Assembly: GCA_045612485.1 (NCBI GenBank)
Contig: JAZKZE010000090.1
Span: forward strand, 1-17,999
From: RGIG5327 sp045612485
GTDB taxonomy: Bacteria; Verrucomicrobiota; Lentisphaeria; Victivallales; UBA1829
Direction of reading: 5' to 3'
DNA length: 17,999 nt
The notes beneath the pieces were generated by a model that made no database searches, had not been told where the DNA came from, and saw nothing but the letters and a program-made list of their open reading frames with translations. This document shows positions 1-6,382 of the stretch, one piece after another. The translations under genes and the position numbers were made by a program. Position 1 is the first letter of the stretch; each line of letters begins with the position of its first letter.

Positions 1-1
1 C

Positions 2-364
2 TTGGCTCACAGAACGACATGGCTACGATCCGACTTTATTTTACGGAAGATCCCCGGTGTCATTTCCGTGGGAGCGGCAACTCATGGTCAGCCCTTTATT
101 GTGAAACCGCTTCCCCTGAAGATCATCCATACTCCCCCGAAAAACGTAAAGGGGGAAAATGCAAAGAAAAAAATCATGCACATTCTTGTTCCGGTGATCC
201 CGGAGCAGTGGAAAGATGTTCCCCCGGCAAGTATCGTTCCGCAAATCAGAACGGAAACGGTGCCTGTATATCAGAAAGAAAAAATCCCTGTTGAAAAAGA
301 TCCGGCATTGCGTGTTGCTTCTGATCTTTTGCTCAGTATGAGTGTTCTCAATGGCGGTAAATAA
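2..364 (+). CDS. C-terminal part of an unrecognised protein, cut by the window edge
   Basis: An open frame runs from the left edge to a TAA at 362-364. The TTG at position 2 has no visible ribosome binding site, so this is probably the 3' end of a longer gene whose start lies outside the window. The visible ~120 residues are rich in proline, lysine and valine, with a proline-rich stretch around residues 35-48 and repeated V-P-V/I-P elements around residues 62-66 and 87-95. I see no catalytic motif, no membrane segment and no family I recognise. Only 14 bases separate it from the GHL10 gene, so the two are probably co-transcribed, which weakly suggests an envelope or glycan-related role. That role is inference from position only. 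Confidence 0.6.
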   Translation: MAHRTTWLRSDFILRKIPGVISVGAATHGQPFIVKPLPLKIIHTPPKNVKGENAKKKIMHILVPVIPEQWKDVPPASIVPQIRTETVPVYQKEKIPVEKDPALRVASDLLLSMSVLNGGK

Positions 365-378
365 AGAAGACGGGGACA

Positions 379-1758
379 ATGATGGGTAAAATTTTTTCCG
401 GATACAGAAATCTTTCTGTGAAAGGGTGGATTTTTGCCCTGTTTTTGCTTCTTTTGCCGTTGCTGCGTATGGATGCCTCCCCCGGAAGAAGGGTGTTGCT
501 GGACAGCAGAACAAAAAAGGCGGTAAAATATTCTGCCGAAGATAAGGATAAAAGGATAGTAATGATCCCCCGGCATTTCCGGTATATGCCCGGGGAGTTC
601 CGTGGGGTTTGGGTAACAACGGCGTGGAATCTGGATTTTCCCAGTTCTTCCACGGTAGCCCAGTTTCAGATGCAATACAGAAGTCTGCTCTTCCAGCTGA
701 AGCGGTACGGGATCAATACTGTTATTTTTCAGGTACGGCCCCAGTGTGATGCCTTCTATATATCCAGAGAGAATCCTGTTTCCGCGTTTCTCTGCGGGGT
801 AGAGGGAAGGGGACTTCCCGGATTCGATCCTCTGAATTTTATGGTACGGGAAACCCGCAGACAGGGAATGAAGTTTCATGCCTGGCTGAATCCCTACCGT
901 GTCCGCGGCAATGTAACGGAAGGAAAAGCGGCGGTTCTGAAAAAACTTTCCCCCGCTTCTTTTGCCAGACGTTTTCCTGATGCGGTTCTGGAAGTACCTC
1001 AGAAAGGCAATAAGAAACTTCTGATGCTTGATCCCGGTCATCCCCGGACTTTTGCCCATCTGCTGGATACTGTACGGGAGATCCTGTGGAAATATGATGT
1101 GGACGGAATCCATTTCGATGATTATTTCTATCCTTACGGCGGGATCGGGACGGGGGATCTTGCCTCTTACCGTAAATTCTGCCGGGATAAAAAACTTACG
1201 GCGGATGTATGGCGGAGAAACAATGTGGATACTCTTATTTTCAATGTGAGCAAACTTATCCGTACTCATAACCGGCTTCACCGGAAGAAGGTGGAATTCG
1301 GTGTAAGTCCTTTCGGTATATGGATGAACCGGAAAAATCATCCCCTGGGTTCTCCCACAAAAGGAATGGAATCGTGTTCTGTGCAGTTTGCGGATTCCCG
1401 CCGCTGGGTGAAACAGAACTGGGTGGATTATATTGCCCCCCAGCTTTACTGGAGTTTTTCCGAACCTAAAGCACCCTTTGCCTGTGTGGTGGATTGGTGG
1501 GCTCAGACGGTTGCCGGAACAAAGGTAAAACTTTATCCCGGATTGGCATTGAATAAATATGCTCAGAATAAAGCCTTCTGGGAATCCCCCTCTGAACTGA
1601 AAAATCAACTGATTTATTCTTCTGCACTTCCCCAGGTGAAAGGATATGTTTTCTTTTCCGCAAGGCATCTTCTTTACCCTGACAATCTTCTTCTGCGTCA
1701 GAATACTTCCGCAGCTTTTGCCCTGTTCCGGAATATTGCCGGAAAAAAAAGCCGGTAA
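379..1758 (+). CDS. Exported GHL10 (DUF187) family glycan hydrolase, DigH/YddW-like
   Basis: This is a family 10-like glycosyl hydrolase of the GHL10 type (459 aa). E. coli DigH (YddW), a member of similar length, cleaves peptidoglycan glycan strands stripped of stem peptides. The N-terminus is basic, followed by a hydrophobic core at residues 17-29 and a small-residue cleavage region near D32-A33-S34. There is no lipobox cysteine, so a Sec type I signal is likely, unlike the E. coli lipoprotein. Family motifs occur in order: RGVWVTT (75-81), VRPQCDAFY (119-127), DGIHFDDYFYPY (242-253), GVSPFGIW (308-315) and YIAPQLYW (351-358). The D/E residues in the DGIHFDDY block are the likely catalytic site. 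Two ATGs are adjacent (379 and 382). GGGGA at 372-376 is better spaced for 382, so the start may be one codon later. Family assignment is firm; the exact substrate is inferred. Confidence 0.93.
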   Translation: MMGKIFSGYRNLSVKGWIFALFLLLLPLLRMDASPGRRVLLDSRTKKAVKYSAEDKDKRIVMIPRHFRYMPGEFRGVWVTTAWNLDFPSSSTVAQFQMQYRSLLFQLKRYGINTVIFQVRPQCDAFYISRENPVSAFLCGVEGRGLPGFDPLNFMVRETRRQGMKFHAWLNPYRVRGNVTEGKAAVLKKLSPASFARRFPDAVLEVPQKGNKKLLMLDPGHPRTFAHLLDTVREILWKYDVDGIHFDDYFYPYGGIGTGDLASYRKFCRDKKLTADVWRRNNVDTLIFNVSKLIRTHNRLHRKKVEFGVSPFGIWMNRKNHPLGSPTKGMESCSVQFADSRRWVKQNWVDYIAPQLYWSFSEPKAPFACVVDWWAQTVAGTKVKLYPGLALNKYAQNKAFWESPSELKNQLIYSSALPQVKGYVFFSARHLLYPDNLLLRQNTSAAFALFRNIAGKKSR

Positions 1759-1773
1759 TATGATTTTTTGCTT

Positions 1774-1801
1774 TTGTAATACTGCACAGAAGTAATATCT
1801 T
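1774..1801 (+). promoter_or_regulatory. Candidate sigma70-type promoter for the 1921 gene
   Basis: TTGTAA (1774-1779), a 16-base spacer and TATCTT (1796-1801) lie in the 162-base gap after the GHL10 gene. No terminator hairpin is visible after the GHL10 stop, so read-through is also possible. The match to consensus is weak, but the spacing is the same as in the better candidates elsewhere in the window. Confidence 0.3.
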
Positions 1802-1846
1802 ATGACTTTTTTTGCCGGAAAACGGAACACCTTTCCCATAGAAAAG

Positions 1847-1898
1847 TCCGTATTTTTTATGTAAAACGGAGGGAAAACGCCTGTCCGGAAAATACGGA
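1847..1898. repeat. 10-bp perfect inverted repeat upstream of the 1921 gene
   Basis: The arms TCCGTATTTT (1847-1856) and AAAATACGGA (1889-1898) are exact reverse complements separated by 32 bases. The right arm ends 7 bases before the AAAGGAA ribosome binding site at 1906-1912. It could be a leader-RNA stem or a spaced operator. The loop is long for an intrinsic terminator and no U-run follows. Confidence 0.4.
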
Positions 1899-1920
1899 AA
1901 AAGAGAAAGGAATACAGCGT

Positions 1921-2268
1921 ATGGCAGAAAATCTCACAGGGGAAATCATTTCGTTTGGCACTTCCGATTACCGCAATGTCATCGGGATCGTCCAGTCGGA
2001 GGTCAGTAAAGGAACAGCAGAAATAGCGGAAGCGAGAAATGAAGAGGGAAAAGTTTTTGTGATGAAGGCTTACAGTAAAACAAATGAAAAGACTTTTGAA
2101 GCTCTTTTTGCTTCCGGTACGACTCCTCCGGAGGCAGGCAAAAGTATTACTGTGGGGGCCTGGCAGGGGATCGTCACCCATTCCTCCATCACCCGTTCCA
2201 ATACATCTTTTACCAGGATCTCCATTACGGCAGTCTGTAAGGATGATGCTTCCATTCTGACACTTTGA
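1921..2268 (+). CDS. Small unrecognised protein (115 aa), first of a three-gene unassigned cassette
   Basis: The start ATG has AAAGGAA at 1906-1912, eight bases upstream. The protein has no signal peptide and no membrane segment. It reads as alternating short beta-strand-like stretches: GEIISFG (7-13), VIGIVQSEV (21-29), KVFVMKAYS (44-52), a TFEALFASG block (59-67), KSITVGAWQGIVTHSS (75-90) and TRISITAV (99-106). The pattern of a strand-rich ~115-aa protein with an EARNEEG turn (38-44) reminds me of small phage tail-tube or head-tail proteins, but I cannot confirm a family. It is followed by a terminator-like hairpin, so it may be expressed mainly on its own. I am confident that it is a gene; its function is unknown. 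Confidence 0.75.
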   Translation: MAENLTGEIISFGTSDYRNVIGIVQSEVSKGTAEIAEARNEEGKVFVMKAYSKTNEKTFEALFASGTTPPEAGKSITVGAWQGIVTHSSITRSNTSFTRISITAVCKDDASILTL

Positions 2269-2306
2269 TAAAATCTTTTTTCCGGCAGTATCCGGATAAA
2301 AATTTT

Positions 2307-2345
2307 CCCCTTTTCCGGAAAAAGCTGTTCCGGGAAAGGGGTTTT
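2307..2345 (+). terminator. Strong hairpin with T-run: intrinsic terminator or attenuator, overlapping the next gene's RBS
   Basis: Left arm 2307-2320 (CCCCTTTTCCGGAA) pairs with 2328-2341 (TTCCGGGAAAGGGG) over 14 base pairs with one G-U wobble. The loop is 7 bases and TTTTATATTT follows. This is a textbook intrinsic terminator for the 1921 gene. The right arm is also the only purine-rich site suitably placed for the ATG at 2352, so the hairpin would mask that ribosome binding site. Confidence 0.75.
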
Positions 2346-2351
2346 ATATTT

Positions 2352-3179
2352 ATGAGCAGATTGGAAGAGGAGATGATATATATGGAATTTTTTTGCAATG
2401 GAAGTACTCTTCCTCCTGGATTGCCGGAAGAAGTACTGAAAAAGTTTCTGGAAGAAAGCAGGAACATTTATACACCGGAGGAAAAACTGGAACTCTCCTT
2501 TATCCTTTCCGGAAAATGCTGTGCAGGAGGATATATTTTTCCTGCCCCTTCCCTGGGGACATATTTATTGCTGGAAGAGTGGAAAAGTCCCTTTCTTCCT
2601 GCGGAGGGAGAAAAAAAACAGTCGATTTGTATGCAGGATCTTTTTCTTGCCCTGTTTATCCTTGAGAACGGGAAAAAGGCTTCTCTGGAACTGTTGAAAA
2701 AAAGATATGATGAACTTTTTTACAGAAGGAATAATCCCGGAAGGAATTTTTTCCCTTACAGAGCACTGGAAAAGATCCGGAAAAAATATTTTCATCTTGA
2801 GCCGGTTCGTACAGCAGAAGAGCTGTTGCGGATCTTTTCCCTCCATACGGCATTTGATATGCTTCCGGATCATATCCAGCCGGCAGGGGGGACGGGGGAA
2901 GGATCCAGTTTATCCTTTCCGGAAGAAAAAACATATATGGAAAAAGTTTGTGATCTAATGTTTTTAACCGGGAATATCCTGCCTGCAGTGTCTTTTGATG
3001 AGATCCTGTGGCAGATCCCTTATGTCCTTTTGGGGTATCTGTTTCTCCGGGAAAGCCGGAGGGCGGGATTGGAAGGGATCGGCAGGATGCAGACAAGTGA
3101 AAGATTATGGGAACTTTTTTCCCGGCATATAGCTTCCTACAGAGAAAAAAAGGAAAAGACCGATGAGAAAAAATCATAA
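2352..3179 (+). CDS. Unrecognised protein (~275 aa) of the unassigned cassette
   Basis: The frame is open from 2265, but ATG 2352 follows a GGGAAAGGGG stretch (inside the hairpin arm) and is the first good start. ATG 2382, with AGAGGAG at 2366-2372 nine bases upstream and outside the hairpin, is an equally credible start. The protein looks soluble and mostly helical. It is rich in E, L, F and K, with a Cys-Cys at about residues 56-57 and a very acidic/basic tail. The region around DEILWQIPYVLLGYLFLRES, about 50-60 residues from the end, is the most conserved-looking block. It faintly recalls proteins encoded next to phage tail genes. Its last 17 bases overlap the next gene, so the two are translationally linked. 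I do not recognise a family. Confidence 0.7.
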   Translation: MSRLEEEMIYMEFFCNGSTLPPGLPEEVLKKFLEESRNIYTPEEKLELSFILSGKCCAGGYIFPAPSLGTYLLLEEWKSPFLPAEGEKKQSICMQDLFLALFILENGKKASLELLKKRYDELFYRRNNPGRNFFPYRALEKIRKKYFHLEPVRTAEELLRIFSLHTAFDMLPDHIQPAGGTGEGSSLSFPEEKTYMEKVCDLMFLTGNILPAVSFDEILWQIPYVLLGYLFLRESRRAGLEGIGRMQTSERLWELFSRHIASYREKKEKTDEKKS

Positions 3180-3771
3180 CAGATATTCTTTCTGGCATAA
3201 AGAATTGCTTAAATTTGACTCCGGAAGGAAGAAAGAAAAAAGAGTAAAAAAGAAAAAAATATTTTCCATTCCGGAAGAAAACAGAAAAGTTTTCAAGCAG
3301 GAGAAGAAAAAGAATTTTCCGGAACAACAGACTTTCTTCACAAAGGAGAAAAGGGATTTTTCCGAAGAAAAAAGAGGTGGTTCCGTAAAAAACAGTCATT
3401 GGGTACTTTCCGGTACCGTTGGAAGAGCTTCCGGCGTAAAGGTGAATGGAGCATTAAAAAAGATCCATCCTGAAAAACAGGAGCCGGAAGCCGTAAAAAC
3501 AAAGTTTTTTTCTGTAATTTCCGGAAAAGGGACAGAAAAGAAAATCCTACCGGCAGTATATTGCGGTATATCAGCAGATACAAAAAAAAGTCCTTTGAAG
3601 ACCGGAACATTGGCAGCAATGCTCAACAGGGTCATAAGTACGGAAAAACATATGGTTTTCCGGGGAGGGACGACCGGGGAATTTTCCAACGGCAGTATCT
3701 GTTCAGAGGAAAAAATATATTCTGTTGTCCGGCAGTATATAAAGGAGAATCTTCCTGTAGAGAGTATTTGA
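3163..3771 (+). CDS. Lysine-rich unrecognised protein (202 aa), last gene of the unassigned cassette
   Basis: The ATG at 3163 lies inside the end of the preceding gene (17-base overlap). An AAGGAAAAG stretch stands just upstream, typical of translational coupling. The first ~75 residues are extremely rich in K, E, R, F and Q, with a run of basic residues at 22-33. They are probably disordered or nucleic-acid binding. The rest (about 75-202) is mixed, with a glycine/threonine-rich part at about 160-175 and a helical-looking C-terminus. No signal peptide or membrane segment is seen. The sequence is close to low complexity, so family matches by eye are unreliable. The overlap and ribosome binding site argue that it is real. 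Its role is unknown; a nucleic-acid or scaffold-like function is only a guess from composition. Confidence 0.6.
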   Translation: MRKNHNRYSFWHKELLKFDSGRKKEKRVKKKKIFSIPEENRKVFKQEKKKNFPEQQTFFTKEKRDFSEEKRGGSVKNSHWVLSGTVGRASGVKVNGALKKIHPEKQEPEAVKTKFFSVISGKGTEKKILPAVYCGISADTKKSPLKTGTLAAMLNRVISTEKHMVFRGGTTGEFSNGSICSEEKIYSVVRQYIKENLPVESI

Positions 3772-3780
3772 GATTTTTTC

Positions 3781-3808
3781 TTGATTTTCAGTAAAAATAC
3801 TGTATATT
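3781..3808 (+). promoter_or_regulatory. Candidate sigma70-type promoter for the ceramidase-like/S66 operon
   Basis: TTGATT (3781-3786), a 16-base spacer and TATATT (3803-3808) lie in the gap between the 3771 stop and the 3855 start. The predicted transcript would have a leader of about 40 bases. An operator-like element sits between the two boxes. Confidence 0.55.
3790..3808 (+). promoter_or_regulatory. Operator-like element at the ceramidase-like gene promoter
   Basis: CAGTA-AAAA-TACTG (3790-3802... arms around an A-run) overlaps AAAATACTGTATATT (3794-3808), which occupies the spacer and the -10 box. The same AAAATACTGT string recurs at 9663-9672, and a fully palindromic relative is at 9567-9582. 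A repressor bound here would block the polymerase. This is inference from recurrence at three promoters. Confidence 0.4.
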
Positions 3809-3854
3809 AAGAAAGTTGTATTTCCATAATAATCACAATCTGAAAGGAGAAAAA

Positions 3855-5177
3855 ATGCTGAAAACAGGTTTTGCACAGGAGATCATCACCCCGCCCGCAG
3901 GAGTGGGACTTGCCGGATATATCAATAAACGTCCCAACAGAGGGTTTTACGACGATCTTTATGTAAAGGTCCTTGCCATGGATCTTGATGGAAAAAGATT
4001 CGGTATCGTTTCCTTTGACCTTTGTAATGTCGCCCCCCGGCTCTGGGAAAGACTGGAAAAAGGGATCACAGAAAAAATGGGAAAAGAACTGTATGAAAGC
4101 CTCATTATCTGCGCCACCCATACTCATACCGGACCGGAATTCCGGGGTGAGACCCTTAATGAGATCACTGCATTTGCTCTTGAACGAACTGCAGATGCGG
4201 CGATCCGCGCAGTAGAGATGGCATTTCTCAATATGCATGAATCTGAACTGGAAGTTGGAAGCGTTTACAATAATCCATACGGCTTTGTCCGCCGTTATTT
4301 TATGAAAAACGGTACCATTGTCACCAATCCCGGCTGGGGCAATCCGGATATTGATAAACCGGAATCGGATTTCGACCGTACCATCGGACTTCTTGCTGTC
4401 AAACAGCAGGGGCGTCTTGCCGGACTTGTCTGCAATATTGCCAATCACGGGGATACTGTGGGCGGGGATATCGTTTCCGCTGACTGGTACGGATTTTTGG
4501 CAAGAGAGATCCAGTATGCTCTCAAAAGCGGTCTCCCCGTCCTTATCCTTGATGATGCCTCCGGTGATATCAACCACTTTGATTTCCACCAGAAGATCAA
4601 TCAGACTTCTCCTGCGGAAGCCGCCCGTATCGGAAAAGGGTATGCCTCCATCATTCTTGATGCGTTGAAAGATCTCAAAAAGGTGGAACCCGCCTTTGTC
4701 AAGATCAGCAATGGAAAGATGACTCTGCCCCACTATAAACTTTCTGAAAAAGAAATTGCCGAAGCAAAAAATATTCTGGAAACTGTGCCGGATATTCCCA
4801 AGGAAGGGGATCTGGAAAGTCAGGATCTTGCCAATAAAGTACCTGCAGCTTTGCGTTTCTTTGCCAAACGGGCATTGGAAGGATATGAGAAAAGTACGCC
4901 TTCCCACGATTGCAGACTTACCTCCATCGTGCTGGGCAATGATCTTGCTTTTGTTTCCCTTCCCGGTGAACCCTTCAACGGTATCGGCCGTACGATCAGG
5001 GAAAAATCCCCTTATAAACATACTTTCATCGTTTCTCTTGCCCAGAGTGTTTCCGGCTATGTGCCTATGAAAGAATGTTTTGAAAGAGGCGGTTATGAAG
5101 TGCAGCCGGGTCTGAATACCGCTTCTCCGGAAGCTGCCGGTATTATGATCGAAGAAGCATTGAAAAATCTTCCGTAA
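3855..5177 (+). CDS. Neutral/alkaline ceramidase N-terminal-domain-like hydrolase, cytoplasmic
   Basis: The start ATG is preceded by AAAGGAGA at 3843-3850. The product is 440 aa, much shorter than true neutral ceramidases, which carry an additional C-terminal domain. Family hallmarks are an ITPP-x-G-x-GLAGY opening (11-21), a metal-binding ATHTHTGPE block (87-95), an ANHGD block followed by a VSADWYG motif corresponding to the family's HGT...SGD region, and a late SLPGEPFNGIG motif. There is no signal peptide. In ceramidases the nucleophilic serine lies in a GDxSPN-type motif; the matching place here reads SGDINHFD, so that serine is replaced. The protein belongs to the broad ceramidase-like metal hydrolase group common in PVC bacteria, with an unknown substrate that need not be a lipid. 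It is co-transcribed with the S66 gene 23 bases downstream. Confidence 0.85.
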   Translation: MLKTGFAQEIITPPAGVGLAGYINKRPNRGFYDDLYVKVLAMDLDGKRFGIVSFDLCNVAPRLWERLEKGITEKMGKELYESLIICATHTHTGPEFRGETLNEITAFALERTADAAIRAVEMAFLNMHESELEVGSVYNNPYGFVRRYFMKNGTIVTNPGWGNPDIDKPESDFDRTIGLLAVKQQGRLAGLVCNIANHGDTVGGDIVSADWYGFLAREIQYALKSGLPVLILDDASGDINHFDFHQKINQTSPAEAARIGKGYASIILDALKDLKKVEPAFVKISNGKMTLPHYKLSEKEIAEAKNILETVPDIPKEGDLESQDLANKVPAALRFFAKRALEGYEKSTPSHDCRLTSIVLGNDLAFVSLPGEPFNGIGRTIREKSPYKHTFIVSLAQSVSGYVPMKECFERGGYEVQPGLNTASPEAAGIMIEEALKNLP

Positions 5178-5200
5178 TTATAGAAAAAAAGAGGTTTTTT

Positions 5201-6232
5201 ATGAAAATTTATTCTCTGGTTTTTGCGATACTTTTTGCATTTACGCTGTCTGCCGCTCCGGCAAAGAAAGCGGTACAGGAATCTGATCCGGAACTGGTTT
5301 TCTCCCGGTCAACGGCGAAAAGAGATTATAAAAATGTTTTTCCTGTAAAGACGATCGCCATTATCACTCCTGCTTCCTACCCTCATTCCAAATCACACCG
5401 TCTGGGGGTGGAAATGCTGAAAAAGCATTATAAAGTCAAGGTCATGCCTCATACATTCCTTGATCCGTCAACACTGGAAAAAGCTCCTTCCAAAAAGAGA
5501 TCCGGTTATGGGGCAATTCCGGTGGAAAAGCGTCTGGAGGATTTTTATAAGGCGTGGAACGATCCGGAAGTGGAAATGATCATCTGTGCCAGAGGCGGAG
5601 TTGGTTCTCTGCAGCTTCTGGAAAAAGTGGACTGGAGTAAACTGCCGAAAAGACCGGAACTTATTTTCATGGGGTACAGCGATGTGACTCTGATCCTTTG
5701 CAAACTTCTGGAAAAAGGTTACGGCAGACCTGTTGCCGGACCGATGTCCGGATCCATGTCGGGACTTGATCCGGCAATGATCACCGGATTGAAAAAGATG
5801 CTTGCCGGAGAAAAAGTCGGACCATATAAAGTAACTCCTCTTGTGAAAGGGGATTGCTCCGGAAAAGTTTTTGCAGGATTGCTTTCACGCTTTGTCCAGG
5901 CAAAGAGAAATAATTATCTCCTGGATACCAAAGGAAAGATCCTTTTTATTGAAGGAGTCAACCGGACTGCAAAAGAGGTGAAAGAACAGTTGACTGAACT
6001 GAAGGAAAAGAAATTTTTTGAAGGAGCGGCAGCAGTGGTATTCTGTCAGTTCACCCGTACAAAAGAAGGAAAGAAGATCCAGAAAGTCCTTAAAGAATTT
6101 GCTCCCTCTCTGGGGATCCCTGTTTATACGGGTTTTCCGTTCGGGCATACTGCAAGACATCAGGCAATGGATCTTACAAGAAGTGCGGAGATCAAAAATA
6201 ATACGGTCATATTTCCCGCAGTGAAAAAATAA
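5201..6232 (+). CDS. Exported S66-family LD-carboxypeptidase (muramoyltetrapeptide carboxypeptidase-like)
   Basis: The family removes the terminal D-alanine from peptidoglycan tetrapeptides (LdcA) or cleaves related acylated amino acids (MccF). The protein is 343 aa. It has an N-terminal signal peptide: basic start, hydrophobic residues 5-18 and a likely cleavage near S17-A-A-P. The S66 elements are all present: ITPASYP (55-61), RGGVGS with the nucleophile Ser136, GYSDVT (158-163), Glu251 in LFIEG, and GFPFGH with His316. A Ser-Glu-His triad is therefore intact. Usual LdcA is about 300 aa and cytosolic; the extra length here is the signal and a linker. GAGG at 5191-5194 sets the start. The stop is followed at once by a second stop (TAATAG) and then by a terminator. 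Family call is firm; envelope location is inferred from the signal. Confidence 0.9.
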   Translation: MKIYSLVFAILFAFTLSAAPAKKAVQESDPELVFSRSTAKRDYKNVFPVKTIAIITPASYPHSKSHRLGVEMLKKHYKVKVMPHTFLDPSTLEKAPSKKRSGYGAIPVEKRLEDFYKAWNDPEVEMIICARGGVGSLQLLEKVDWSKLPKRPELIFMGYSDVTLILCKLLEKGYGRPVAGPMSGSMSGLDPAMITGLKKMLAGEKVGPYKVTPLVKGDCSGKVFAGLLSRFVQAKRNNYLLDTKGKILFIEGVNRTAKEVKEQLTELKEKKFFEGAAAVVFCQFTRTKEGKKIQKVLKEFAPSLGIPVYTGFPFGHTARHQAMDLTRSAEIKNNTVIFPAVKK

Positions 6233-6253
6233 TAGATCCATTGTTTTTTTTAC

Positions 6254-6298
6254 GGGCTGCTGCATAATTGTTGAATGTTGTGCAGCAGCTCTTTTTTT
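6254..6298 (+). terminator. Intrinsic terminator of the ceramidase-like/S66 operon
   Basis: The arms 6254-6267 and 6278-6291 pair over 14 bases (GGGCTGCTGCATAA with TTGTGCAGCAGCTC, two G-U pairs). The loop is 10 bases, and seven T follow at 6292-6298. It lies 22 bases after the S66 stop. Confidence 0.85.
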
Positions 6299-6310
6299 GC
6301 CTGTATAGGG

Positions 6311-6361
6311 AAAATAAAAACGGGTGCTGCTGAAACTTTCAAGATTCAGCAATCCCCGTTT
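6311..6361 (-). terminator. Intrinsic terminator of lacZ
   Basis: On the minus strand, AAACGGG/CCCGTTT outer arms (6355-6361 with 6318-6324) and GCTGAA/TTCAGC inner arms (6345-6350 with 6329-6334) form a hairpin with a small internal loop. TTTTTATTTT follows on the minus strand. It starts about 20 bases beyond the lacZ stop. Confidence 0.7.
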
Positions 6362-6382
6362 ATGTTTTGTTATAAATTCTTT

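Noticed and set aside
271..2181. Very long open frame on the minus strand (636 codons)
   Set aside because: It lies antisense to the well-supported GHL10 gene and the 1921 gene, has no recognisable domain, and its composition (many R, F, S, P, G) is what the complement of purine-rich coding sequence gives.
2265..2351. Upstream TTG start for the 2352 gene, overlapping the previous stop
   Set aside because: It has no ribosome binding site and would translate through the terminator hairpin; ATG 2352 or 2382 is better supported.
2656..3399. 247-codon open frame on the minus strand
   Set aside because: It opposes two overlapping plus-strand genes; its phenylalanine-rich composition is the complement of A/G-rich sequence.
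3807..5021. 404-codon open frame on the minus strand
   Set aside because: It is antisense to the ceramidase-like gene, which has a ribosome binding site and family motifs; the antisense product shows none.
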